Source: Planctomycetaceae bacterium (GTDB taxonomy: Bacteria > Planctomycetota > Phycisphaerae > Sedimentisphaerales > UBA12454). Taken from it: DNA of 64,000 bases. The stretch is from the NCBI GenBank assembly GCA_021371795.1, contig JAJFVK010000007.1, forward strand, positions 1 to 64,000. The letters are read 5' to 3'. This document shows positions 27,576 through 37,167 of this stretch, piece by piece. The stretch's first letter is position 1, and each line of letters starts with the position of its first letter. The notes under the pieces were generated by a model. That model was not told the origin of the DNA. It ran no database searches and saw nothing but the letters and a program-made list of their open reading frames with translations. Made by a program: the position numbers and the translations under genes.

Positions 27576-28982
27576 ATGGAAAATCCGCAGGTAAATTTTT
27601 ACTATAAAAACGTTACGGACAGCGTGCTCGGCAAAGAACACGGCATAACAAAAAAGCAATTCAGTCAGCTCGCCAAAAAGACCCAGCCCTGCATCGTTGA
27701 GCTTAACAATCAGCGAAAGGCCGGCAAAGTTCGTTACAGGGATTTGCCGTATCAGACCGATACCGTTAGACAAGTCAAAGCAATCGCCAAACAAGTCAAA
27801 GGCTGCGAAAATTTCGTAGTTCTCGGAATCGGCGGCTCGGCACTCGGCAATATAGCTCTGCAAACCGCGTTGAATCCGTATATGTATAATCTTGACGACA
27901 AGCAGCGAAAAGGCCCAAGACTTTTCGTGATGGATAATGTTGACCCCGTGCAGATGAAGTCGTTCTTTGATTGGATTGGCGGCAGACTCGACAACACCGT
28001 TTTCAATGTTATCAGCAAATCCGGCAGAACAGCCGAGACTGCTTCGCAGTTTATGACCGTTTGCAATATGCTCGAAAAAAAATTGGGCGCGAAAAAATTA
28101 AAAGAACAGGTTGTCGCCACAACAGACCTAAAGCACGGCACACTCCGCAAAATTACCGATGAGTACGGCTTCCGGAGTCTGGAAGTTCCGGATGGCGTTG
28201 GCGGCAGATTCAGCGTTTTGAGCGCAGTTGGCTTATTGAGTGCTGCTGTTTGCGGCATTAATATTGATGCGCTTTTGGCCGGTGCTGCCGATATGGACAA
28301 AAAGGTCAGCATAACAAAATTCTTTGAAAACCCCGCAGCGGTAAATGCCGCGATTAACTGGCATTATTACACAAGAGGCAAAAAAATATCTGTTATGATG
28401 CCGTACAGTTACGGCCTGAAAGATTTGTCAGATTGGTACAGACAGTTATGGGCTGAAAGTCTCGGCAAGACAAATGATGTAAAGGGCAAAAAAGTTTTCG
28501 TTGGCCCCACCCCTGTAAAAGCTCTCGGCGCCACCGACCAGCACAGTCAGGTTCAGCTTTACCGTGAAGGACCGAACGATAAATTGTTTACATTACTGTC
28601 GGTAAAGGAATTCGGCAGCGATGTAACGATTGGCAAGGCTCCGAAAGTCGCGCCGGAATTGGCGGTTCTTTCAGGACACAAGATGAGCAAGCTTATTAAT
28701 AGTGAAAAAATCGGAACGGAATACGCTTTGATATTTGACAAGCGTCCGTGCCTGACAGTTGAATTTGAAAAGGTTACGCCGTATACTATAGGCCAGTTCA
28801 TATATCTCTTTGAGGCGACTACATCGATAGCGGGTCTGCTGTTTAATATTAACGCGTATGACCAGCCGGCTGTTGAACTTGGCAAAGACGCGACGCTTGC
28901 GCTGATGGGCAGCAAAGATTACGCTAAATTAGCGAAAAAAATTAAACCGTTTGAAAAAATGGATAGTCGTTTTGTGATATAA
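27576..28982 (+). CDS. pgi: Glucose-6-phosphate isomerase
   Basis: This 468-residue enzyme interconverts glucose-6-phosphate and fructose-6-phosphate. Family features are GIGGSALGN (phosphate-binding), SKSGRTAET, VGGRFSVLSAVGLL and the C-terminal signature YDQPAVELGK, where most members have FDQWGVELGK. It is nearer the shorter bacterial/archaeal group than the 550-residue E. coli type. GGAG precedes the ATG by 6 bases and the gene starts 9 bases after the helicase. The downstream gene makes GDP-mannose, so the pair may supply sugar precursors for the exopolysaccharide. Confidence 0.93.
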   Translation: MENPQVNFYYKNVTDSVLGKEHGITKKQFSQLAKKTQPCIVELNNQRKAGKVRYRDLPYQTDTVRQVKAIAKQVKGCENFVVLGIGGSALGNIALQTALNPYMYNLDDKQRKGPRLFVMDNVDPVQMKSFFDWIGGRLDNTVFNVISKSGRTAETASQFMTVCNMLEKKLGAKKLKEQVVATTDLKHGTLRKITDEYGFRSLEVPDGVGGRFSVLSAVGLLSAAVCGINIDALLAGAADMDKKVSITKFFENPAAVNAAINWHYYTRGKKISVMMPYSYGLKDLSDWYRQLWAESLGKTNDVKGKKVFVGPTPVKALGATDQHSQVQLYREGPNDKLFTLLSVKEFGSDVTIGKAPKVAPELAVLSGHKMSKLINSEKIGTEYALIFDKRPCLTVEFEKVTPYTIGQFIYLFEATTSIAGLLFNINAYDQPAVELGKDATLALMGSKDYAKLAKKIKPFEKMDSRFVI

Positions 28983-29009
28983 GAAATAGGACTATCTCTA
29001 AAAAATAAA

Positions 29010-29072
29010 AATCAGAGCCATGAGCGTTGGAGCCGCAGCGGAAACCCATAAGCGAAGCGGGGTCAGCGATTG
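29010..29072. repeat. GC-rich intergenic element, copy 1
   Basis: This is a GC-rich block in an otherwise AT-rich gap between pgi and the guanylyltransferase gene. It contains AAGCGAAGCGGGGTCAGCGA. A similar core, AAGCGAAGCGGGCAGCGA, occurs at about 36020. It may be a small dispersed element; two copies do not prove this. Confidence 0.3.
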
Positions 29073-29155
29073 GTAAAAAAACGAATTTATCGTGTTTGAT
29101 AGTAAATTTTAGAGATACCCATAATTTTTTCGACCAAAGTGAAAAGGAATCGAAT

Positions 29156-30244
29156 ATGCGATTTGCGGTTATAATGGCAGGTGGCACCGGCAAAAGGCTT
29201 TGGCCTTTGAGCAGGGAGAGCAGACCAAAACAGGTTCTCAAACTGATTGAAGGCGACACGCTTTTGCACGGATGTTTTCAGCGTGTGAACAGTCTGTTCG
29301 ACCTTCGCAATATCATTGTACTCACCAACAAAGGTTATTCTGATATTGTGCGTGAAAACCTTTCGGAGATTCCTTACGATAATGTTATTGCCGAGCCGGA
29401 AGTCCGCGACACTGCCGGTGCGATTGGCCTTGCCGCCGCGGTGCTTTCAAGATTCGACCCAGATGCTACTATGGCGGTGGTAACAGCCGACCAGATTATC
29501 AAACCGACAGAAGTTTTCAATCGCGCATTGAATGACGCGATGAATTTCGTCGAGAAAAATCCCAAAGCGCTTGTTACGTTCGGCATTCAGCCGTCGTTTC
29601 CGAACACGCAGTTGGGTTACATAAAATTAGGCAAATGCCAAAAGTGCACGGATTTTAATAACGAGATTTATTGCGTAGAGGCGTTCAAGGAAAAGCCCGA
29701 TGCGCAAACTGCCAAAGAGTATCTTTCGACAGGGCAGTACTGCTGGAATTCAGGTCTTTTTGTCTGGAAGGCGAAAAGAATACTCGAATTGCTTTATGAA
29801 AAGTTGCCGCAGTGCAAAAAGCCCTTGCAGACGATTCAGGCTGCATGGGGCGGCCACAATCAGGAAGAAATCCTTGCCGAGGCATTTGTAAAGTTGCCGA
29901 AAATCAGCATTGATTTTGCCGTTATGGAAAAAGCGCCAGATGTCCACGCGATAAAGCTGAATTGCCAGTGGCTCGATATGGGGTCGTTCTCTGCGCTTGC
30001 GGACATTACAAAGTCCGACCCAAATGGAAATATTGTCGTGGCCGAGCAGAGCGAAGTATTGGACTGCAAGGACAGCATCATCGTTACCGAAGATAAAAAG
30101 CATCTCATTGCGACGATTGGCCTGAAAAATATGGTCGTTGTTCACAGTCCGGACGCGACATTCGTTTGTCCAATAGAAGAAATTGGAAAGTTGAAGGATT
30201 TGCTCAATACCATCAAGGAACACGGCAAAGAGCGGTATTTATAA
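29156..30244 (+). CDS. manC: Mannose-1-phosphate guanylyltransferase
   Basis: This 362-residue nucleotidyltransferase makes GDP-mannose from mannose-1-phosphate and GTP. The N-terminus AVIMAGGTGKRLWPLSRESRPKQ is the signature of the ManC/GMP family (pyrophosphorylase loop plus FPKQ-like lysine), with VVTADQII, NTQLGYIKLG and the active-site region CWNSGLFVWKA following. The C-terminal mannose-6-phosphate isomerase domain of bifunctional ManC enzymes is absent. The start was moved 43 codons inside the longest frame because AAGGA lies just before this ATG and the family begins here. GDP-mannose would feed the exopolysaccharide pathway. Confidence 0.9.
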   Translation: MRFAVIMAGGTGKRLWPLSRESRPKQVLKLIEGDTLLHGCFQRVNSLFDLRNIIVLTNKGYSDIVRENLSEIPYDNVIAEPEVRDTAGAIGLAAAVLSRFDPDATMAVVTADQIIKPTEVFNRALNDAMNFVEKNPKALVTFGIQPSFPNTQLGYIKLGKCQKCTDFNNEIYCVEAFKEKPDAQTAKEYLSTGQYCWNSGLFVWKAKRILELLYEKLPQCKKPLQTIQAAWGGHNQEEILAEAFVKLPKISIDFAVMEKAPDVHAIKLNCQWLDMGSFSALADITKSDPNGNIVVAEQSEVLDCKDSIIVTEDKKHLIATIGLKNMVVVHSPDATFVCPIEEIGKLKDLLNTIKEHGKERYL

Positions 30245-30657
30245 TGCGTTTCTTGTGTATTGATTTTGGCGATAAACGAACAGGATTGGCAATTTGCGAC
30301 GGCGATGAAATTCTCGCAAGTCCTTTGCAGGTTATTGAGGGGCAAAAAACTCTGCATGATGAAATCCTGAAAATCGCGAAAGAAAATCAGGTTGAGGGAT
30401 TGGTCTTTGGTTTGCCGTTGAATATGGATGGCAGCGAAGGCGACAGGGCAGTGATGACCAGAAAATTCGCTGGCGCAATCAAATCGCGAACAACTCTGCC
30501 GATATACTTTCAGGACGAAAGACTTTCCACTTATGCCGCAGGCGATAAACTTGCCCAAACCGGCCTGACGCACAAACAGAAGAAAAATAAAATCGACGCT
30601 ATTGCCGCGGCAGAAATCCTAAAAAATTTCATCGAGAAAAGAAAAACTCAAGAATAA
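30244..30657 (+). CDS. ruvX: Putative pre-16S rRNA nuclease / Holliday junction resolvase RuvX (YqgF)
   Basis: The 137-residue protein has an RNase H-like fold: FLCIDFGDKRTGLAI (first catalytic Asp), GLVFGLPLNMDGSEG and FQDERLSTYAA, ending with KIDAIAAAEIL, which holds the last acidic residue. The family has been assigned both to Holliday-junction cleavage and to maturation of the 16S rRNA 5' end. The ATG overlaps the stop of the preceding gene (TAATG), so this start is preferred over one 26 codons upstream. It ends 2 bases before the convergent cysK. Confidence 0.9.
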   Translation: MRFLCIDFGDKRTGLAICDGDEILASPLQVIEGQKTLHDEILKIAKENQVEGLVFGLPLNMDGSEGDRAVMTRKFAGAIKSRTTLPIYFQDERLSTYAAGDKLAQTGLTHKQKKNKIDAIAAAEILKNFIEKRKTQE

Positions 30658-30658
30658 A

Positions 30659-31582
30659 TTATTGAAACAGCCACGTTGAAAGATACCTTTCGCCCGTATC
30701 CGGCAGAATCACAACTATCAATTTACCTTTATTTTCCATTCTTTTAGCGATTTCAAGAGCCGCCCACAACGCTGCGCCTCCTGAAATACCTGCCAGAATA
30801 CCGTCTGTTTTTGCCAGAAGCCTTGCTGTTTGGCCTGCATCGTCATCTTTTACGCGAACGATTTCGTCGATAATGTCTTTGTTCAATACTTGCGGGACAA
30901 AACCTGCGCCGATGCCTTGGATTTTGTGCGGACCGGCTTTTCCTTCCGAAAGCACCGGCGAAGTGTCCGGCTCAACGGCAATTGCTTTGAAACTCTTTTT
31001 TCGCTTCTTGATTACTTCTGATATGCCGGTAATTGTACCGCCTGTCCCAACACCCGCGACAAGAAAGTCGATTTTGCCGTCAGTGTCATTCCATATTTCT
31101 TCTGCGGTGGTTTTGCGATGTATTTCAGGATTTGCCGGATTGTTGAACTGATGCGGTATAAAGCTGTTTGGCGTACTTTTCGCTAATTCTTCTGCCTTGG
31201 CTATCGCTCCACTCATTCCTTTGAGGCCTTCAGTCAGCACAAGTTCTGCGCCGAAAATTTTCAGTAGTTGCCGTCGTTCCTGGCTCATAGTTTCCGGCAT
31301 TGTAAGTATCAGTTTGTAACCTCTTGCCGCAGCCGCAAACGCCAAAGCGATTCCTGTATTACCGCTTGTCGGCTCGATAATTACAGAGTCTTTGTGCAGC
31401 AGTCCATTCTTTTCTGCGTCTTCGATTAATGCGATACCTAATCTGTCCTTGACGCTTGAGAGCGGATTGAACGATTCAATTTTGGCCAGAATTGTTGCGT
31501 TCAGACCTTCAGCAATTTTATTCAGCCTGACCAAAGGCGTATTACCGATGGTTTTCGTTATGTCATCAAATATTTTTGCCAT
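30659..31582 (-). CDS. cysK: Cysteine synthase A (O-acetylserine sulfhydrylase)
   Basis: This 307-residue PLP enzyme makes cysteine from O-acetylserine and sulfide. The PLP lysine is Lys45 in NPLSSVKDR. The phosphate-binding GTGGTITG, substrate loop EPTSGNTG and [11 protein letters not shown] are all present. It is the last gene of the minus-strand sulfur operon, 17 bases after metY, with GGAGAACAAAA before the ATG. The full length is typical for CysK. Confidence 0.95.
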   Translation of the reverse strand: MAKIFDDITKTIGNTPLVRLNKIAEGLNATILAKIESFNPLSSVKDRLGIALIEDAEKNGLLHKDSVIIEPTSGNTGIALAFAAAARGYKLILTMPETMSQERRQLLKIFGAELVLTEGLKGMSGAIAKAEELAKSTPNSFIPHQFNNPANPEIHRKTTAEEIWNDTDGKIDFLVAGVGTGGTITGISEVIKKRKKSFKAIAVEPDTSPVLSEGKAGPHKIQGIGAGFVPQVLNKDIIDEIVRVKDDDAGQTARLLAKTDGILAGISGGAALWAALEIAKRMENKGKLIVVILPDTGERYLSTWLFQ

Positions 31583-31599
31583 TTTTGTTCTCCAAAATA

Positions 31600-33758
<2,159 letters not shown>

Positions 33759-33796
33759 CTGGAATACTCCTTAAAATAAAAATGTTCTTCATGTTT

Positions 33797-33866
33797 GCAG
33801 GATTTCCAGATGACTGGTTGACCCGTTATTATTGCTTATATTTTGTTTTGTCCTGCGGGTTACCGC
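33797..33866 (-). ncRNA. Candidate structured leader RNA in the sulfur operon
   Basis: On the minus strand, GCAGGA (33851-33856) pairs with TCCTGC (33797-33802). The loop holds a CCAG/CTGG hairpin (33806-33817) and CGGGT (33821-33825), which can pair with ACCCG (33856-33860) as a pseudoknot. A competing GCGG/CCGC hairpin spans 33855-33866. No SAM or other known riboswitch consensus matches. It sits between the yezD-like stop and the DUF3034 gene, so it would act on the downstream genes. Confidence 0.3.
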
Positions 33867-33882
33867 TTGGATGAATTAGTTA

Positions 33883-34077
33883 TCAGATGCCGCCTCCTTT
33901 CTCAATATTCCAATAATCATCATATCTTTTCCGTTCAGTTATTTCGATTTGCACTATTTTCGCATCGTGAACCTTGATTAATACATTCCCATAATCAAGC
34001 CCTGCGATAGAAGATGCAATTTCTTTTACAATAGCTTCGTTCGTCGAATATTCAGTTTTTCTATTAGTTTGGTTCAT
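33883..34077 (-). CDS. yezD: YezD-like small protein (DUF2292)
   Basis: The 64-residue protein reads EIASSIAGLDYGNVLIKVHD followed by AKIVQIEITERKRYD, the pattern of the YezD/DUF2292 family (IxxALxGLxYGSVxIxIxDGxVVQIExTEK). These small proteins are often found beside sulfur-assimilation genes, but their biochemical function is unknown. The start chosen is the ATG at 34077 with AATAGGA a few bases upstream; a longer frame would begin upstream of the predicted transcription start. It is the first gene of the operon with DUF3034, metY and cysK. Confidence 0.75.
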   Translation of the reverse strand: MNQTNRKTEYSTNEAIVKEIASSIAGLDYGNVLIKVHDAKIVQIEITERKRYDDYWNIEKGGGI

Positions 34078-34108
34078 ATATCCTATTATTCCTATGGTAT
34101 TAATGGGG

Positions 34109-34137
34109 ATTATATACAATTGCAAAAAAACTGTCAA
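34109..34137 (-). promoter_or_regulatory. Consensus promoter of the sulfur operon
   Basis: On the minus strand, TTGACA (34132-34137) and TATAAT (34109-34114) are separated by exactly 17 nt, a perfect match to the sigma-70 consensus. Transcription should begin near 34102, about 25 nt before the yezD-like ATG. Confidence 0.8.
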
Positions 34138-34166
34138 ACACTTTTTCGTAAAAATATTTGACAGTT
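34129..34166. promoter_or_regulatory. Inverted repeat overlapping the -35 box (candidate operator)
   Basis: AACTGTCAAA (34129-34138) and TTTGACAGTT (34157-34166) form a perfect 10-bp inverted repeat with 18 bases between the arms. One arm covers the -35 hexamer of the sulfur operon promoter, an ideal site for a dimeric repressor. The regulator is not encoded nearby. Confidence 0.5.
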
Positions 34167-34195
34167 TATAAGTTACTTAAATATAAGAAGTTATG

Positions 34196-34948
34196 TTATC
34201 CTTGTGCTTTTTCGATAATATCGTCTGGAATATCAAAGTTCGCGTAAACGTTCTGGACGTCATCATTTTCTTCGAGTTCATCAATCAAAGCGAGAATCTT
34301 TTTTGCCGCCACTGGATCGTTTATTGGTATGGAATTTTGCGGAATCATTGATATTTCGCTGCTCTGAACCGGTATCTTTTTGTCATCAATTGCTTTTTTC
34401 AAATTTTCATAAGCGGCCTGCTCGCAGGTTATCTCGTAGGCTTCGCCGGTGTTCTGCATATCCTCTGCGCCCGCAGAAAGGACCAGTTCCATCAATTCGT
34501 CTTCGTCTGCGTCTTTGGTCAATACGTGAATCATCCCTTTTTTGCTGAACATATAGCTTACGCATCCGGTTGAGCCTAAAGAGCCGCCGTGATGGTCGAA
34601 AATTTTTCTGACTTCAGGCCCAGTTCGATTGCGATTGTCGGTCAATGCTTCGGCTATTATAGCCACGCCGCCGTGTGCATAGCCTTCATAAAAAATGGGA
34701 ACGAAGGCGATATTATCGCCGCCGCCGGCGCCTTTTTTCACAGCCTTTTCGATTGTGTCCTTGGGCATATTTGCCTGTTTGGCTTTATCGATAGCGTAAC
34801 GCAGTGCAAGATTTTGCCCGGGGTCAGGCCCGCCGTTTTTGGCGGCAACGATAATTATACGTGCAATCTTGCTCCATACTTTCCCGCGTTTTGCGTCGTT
34901 AGCGGCTTTTTTATGTTTGATTCCTGCCCAGTGTGAATGTCCTGACAT
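34196..34948 (-). CDS. yebC: YebC/PmpR-family protein
   Basis: The 250-residue protein begins MSGHSHWAGIKHKKAANDAKRG, the universal start of the YebC family, and contains GGDNIAFVPIFYEGYAHGGV and GGSLGSTGCVSYMF. Family members were long annotated as transcriptional regulators; more recent work links some of them to relief of ribosome stalling at proline tracts. The length is standard. It is transcribed in the same direction as hisG upstream, 105 bases away. Confidence 0.92.
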   Translation of the reverse strand: MSGHSHWAGIKHKKAANDAKRGKVWSKIARIIIVAAKNGGPDPGQNLALRYAIDKAKQANMPKDTIEKAVKKGAGGGDNIAFVPIFYEGYAHGGVAIIAEALTDNRNRTGPEVRKIFDHHGGSLGSTGCVSYMFSKKGMIHVLTKDADEDELMELVLSAGAEDMQNTGEAYEITCEQAAYENLKKAIDDKKIPVQSSEISMIPQNSIPINDPVAAKKILALIDELEENDDVQNVYANFDIPDDIIEKAQG

Positions 34949-35052
34949 AAATATTCGTCCCTAATTTAATTTTTTTGTTAATCCGCGGGCAAGTGCTTCC
35001 GAATAACACATGCCGTTTCATCGCGGAAATTTACTACCCTGAAGGGTAACCA

Positions 35053-35928
35053 TTAATGTATAACTTTATTTAAGGGATAAGTAATAATTCCAGAAGCGCC
35101 TGCCCGTTTGAGTTTAGGCACAATATTTCTTTCGGTTATTGTATCGACAACGACTTCGATCGCGACAAATTTTTCATCCGCAAGAGGTGAAACGGTAGGG
35201 CTTTTTTCAGCAGGCAAAATGCCGAGCACTTCTTTAAGCTTGCTTTTTGGAGCGTTCATTTTCAGACCGACGGTTGTTTTAGCGTCAATCGCTGCGTTTA
35301 ATAAAATTGAAATGTTTTCAATTTTTTCGCGTTTGAATTTGTTTTTCCACGCTTCTTTGTTGGCGATAAATTTTGTTCTTGAGGTAAGCAGGGTGTCGAT
35401 GATACGCAGATTGTTAGCCTTGATACTTGAACCTGTTTCTGTCAGTTCAACGATAGCGTTGACTAATCTTGCCTTGACTTCTGTTGCACCCCAGCTAAAT
35501 TCAACTTTGACTTTAATGCCTTTTTTCTTGAAGTATTCTTTTGTTGCTCCGACAAGTTCTGTTGCGACAATGCCGCCTTCGAGGTCTTCGGCTTTTTTCA
35601 CTTTTGATTCGTTCGGAACAGCCAGCACCCATCTTGCCGGATTGGAAGTCGCCTTGCTGTATCGCAGTTCGCAAATTTCGTGTACGTTTGATTTGTTTTC
35701 GAGAATCCAGTCGTATCCTGTGAAGCCTGCATCGAGAACGCCGTCTTCAACGTATCGGCTCATTTCCTGTGCACGGAGCATAATAAGACTAATCTGCTCG
35801 TCGTTGATGCGGGGGAAATAGCTTCTTTCATAACCGGTTATACTAAAGCCCGCTTTTTCAAAAAGTTCAAACGTGGCCTTTTCAAGGCTTCCCTTCGGGA
35901 TGCCGAGTTTGAGAATCTGCTCTGACAT
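35053..35928 (-). CDS. hisG: ATP phosphoribosyltransferase (HisG, long form)
   Basis: The 291-residue enzyme catalyses the first step of histidine synthesis. LKLGIPKGSLEKATFELFEKAGF at the N-terminus, DAGFTGYDWI and ELTETGSSIKANNLRI (PRPP-binding region) are typical. The length and the C-terminal ACT-like part (SPLADEKFVAIEVVV) show the long form, which is feedback-regulated by histidine and needs no HisZ. GGAG precedes the ATG closely. No other his genes are in the window. Confidence 0.93.
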   Translation of the reverse strand: MSEQILKLGIPKGSLEKATFELFEKAGFSITGYERSYFPRINDEQISLIMLRAQEMSRYVEDGVLDAGFTGYDWILENKSNVHEICELRYSKATSNPARWVLAVPNESKVKKAEDLEGGIVATELVGATKEYFKKKGIKVKVEFSWGATEVKARLVNAIVELTETGSSIKANNLRIIDTLLTSRTKFIANKEAWKNKFKREKIENISILLNAAIDAKTTVGLKMNAPKSKLKEVLGILPAEKSPTVSPLADEKFVAIEVVVDTITERNIVPKLKRAGASGIITYPLNKVIH

Positions 35929-35949
35929 ATTTACTCCTATTATACGGAT

Positions 35950-36062
35950 TTCAAAAATTTCTCCGCGAAGCGTCCCTTTGGGAGCGCTGTCCTCCGCGGC
36001 GCCAGTCCCCGCAGGGGGTTAAAGCGAAGCGGGCAGCGAAGTTACAAACTTCACGACGCGCG
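35950..36062. repeat. GC-rich intergenic element, copy 2
   Basis: This is a GC-rich block with several short complementary arms (CCGCG/CGCGG, CCCCGCAGGGGG) and the core AAGCGAAGCGGGCAGCGA shared with 29045-29066. A similar-looking GC-rich gap is at 55588-55676. No gene can be supported in it. Confidence 0.3.
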
Positions 36063-36083
36063 AGTGATAATACCAATTGGTAT

Positions 36084-36749
36084 TTAAACTGTTTTTGGTT
36101 TAGATATTTTCTTTTCTTCGGCCAGAATCTGCGAGGCTTTCGGATTTGCCAGTTCGCTGTCGTGCCGGATTACTTCATAGAACGTGTAGGCTTCAGAAGC
36201 GGAAACCTGTTTTTCTATAAACGATATGATTTGTTTGTCGTCCCACTGCGGGTCAACTAATTCATAAGTTTTAAAATACTCAATCATTTTATCCGTAAGC
36301 GGAACAGCGTGATTGTTTACAAATGTAAGATATATGAAATTTTTTACGAAATCCGTCAGGCCGCCGATTTTTTCGAGGGCTTCTTTGACGCCCTTTTTGC
36401 CTGCGCCAACGATATTTTCAGCGACAAGGCTGTCGTGTTTTTGAAACAACGCGTTGAGCATAGCGATTACTTTAGCTGCCGCCTTGTCTGCGTCGCTGAT
36501 GTCGCTGCCGATAACGCTGACAATTTCTTCAGTCCTGGCTACGCGTAAATCGTTGAAGTCAACGAAGTGCGATTGAATTTTCTTTAACGCACTCTTAGCG
36601 GCCGATTCAGTGCAGTCCTGACAAAGCGAGGCAAAAACCATAGCTTCAATCAGGTCTTCGTGCGCAGCTTTTTTCGGTTTTTCAGCGCCTTTTTTAAGGA
36701 TGCCAAACAGTTTTTTTATTTTCTGTGAGTATTGCGGCGTTTTTTTCAT
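36084..36749 (-). CDS. Endonuclease III-like (HhH-GPD fold) protein, probably non-catalytic
   Basis: The 221-residue protein follows the HhH-GPD DNA-glycosylase layout: DLIEAMVFASLCQDCTESAA corresponds to the start of the helical core, then ALEKIGGLTDFVKNFIYLTF to the helix-hairpin-helix and HAVPLTDKMIEYFK to the VDTHVxR segment. The hairpin lacks the LPGVGRKTA sequence, so the catalytic lysine of endonuclease III is absent; an aspartate may remain in LTDK. No Fe-S cysteine cluster is seen at the C-terminus. It starts 2 bases after rbfA. The function is uncertain. Confidence 0.5.
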   Translation of the reverse strand: MKKTPQYSQKIKKLFGILKKGAEKPKKAAHEDLIEAMVFASLCQDCTESAAKSALKKIQSHFVDFNDLRVARTEEIVSVIGSDISDADKAAAKVIAMLNALFQKHDSLVAENIVGAGKKGVKEALEKIGGLTDFVKNFIYLTFVNNHAVPLTDKMIEYFKTYELVDPQWDDKQIISFIEKQVSASEAYTFYEVIRHDSELANPKASQILAEEKKISKPKTV

Positions 36750-36751
36750 TT

Positions 36752-37159
36752 TTATTTTTCTTCTGTTTCTTCTGATTCTTCTGCTTCTTCTATTTCCTGT
36801 TCTATATTAAGTTCTTTAGAGACTTCATTGATAAGTCTCATCGTTTCCATTGTTTTCTTGAGCCTTTCATCCAAATGGAAGTAAAGGTGCGGGCAGTATC
36901 TTGACTCGATATAATCGCCCAGCAGCGCCTGAATTCTGCCTGCCGCATGCTGAATAGCGGTAAAGGAAAGCCGTTGCTTCGTATCGTTTTCCGCCATGAT
37001 ACTAATGAACACTTCAGCGCTTTTCATGTCAGGTTGCGGCCTGACTTCTGTTACACTTATAAAACCTTCGATGCGAGGGTCCTGCAGGTGATTATTGATA
37101 ATATCGCTAACCGCTTCCTTAATAACACGAGCCATTCTTTCTTGTCTGCGACTTGGCAT
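36752..37159 (-). CDS. rbfA: Ribosome-binding factor A
   Basis: The 135-residue protein has a KH-like fold: RMARVIKEAVSDIINNHLQDPR, FISVTEVRPQPDMKSAEVFIS and CPHLYFHLDERLKKT are standard RbfA elements. It binds the immature 30S subunit and helps 16S rRNA 5'-end maturation. The C-terminus is a short acidic Glu-rich tail. It follows infB by 8 bases in the usual nusA-infB-rbfA order. Confidence 0.92.
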   Translation of the reverse strand: MPSRRQERMARVIKEAVSDIINNHLQDPRIEGFISVTEVRPQPDMKSAEVFISIMAENDTKQRLSFTAIQHAAGRIQALLGDYIESRYCPHLYFHLDERLKKTMETMRLINEVSKELNIEQEIEEAEESEETEEK

Positions 37160-37167
37160 ATTCGACC

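Noticed and set aside
33780-34080. SAM or other known riboswitch before metY/cysK
   Set aside because: The region folds, but none of the conserved SAM-I, SAM-II or SAM-IV core sequences is present.
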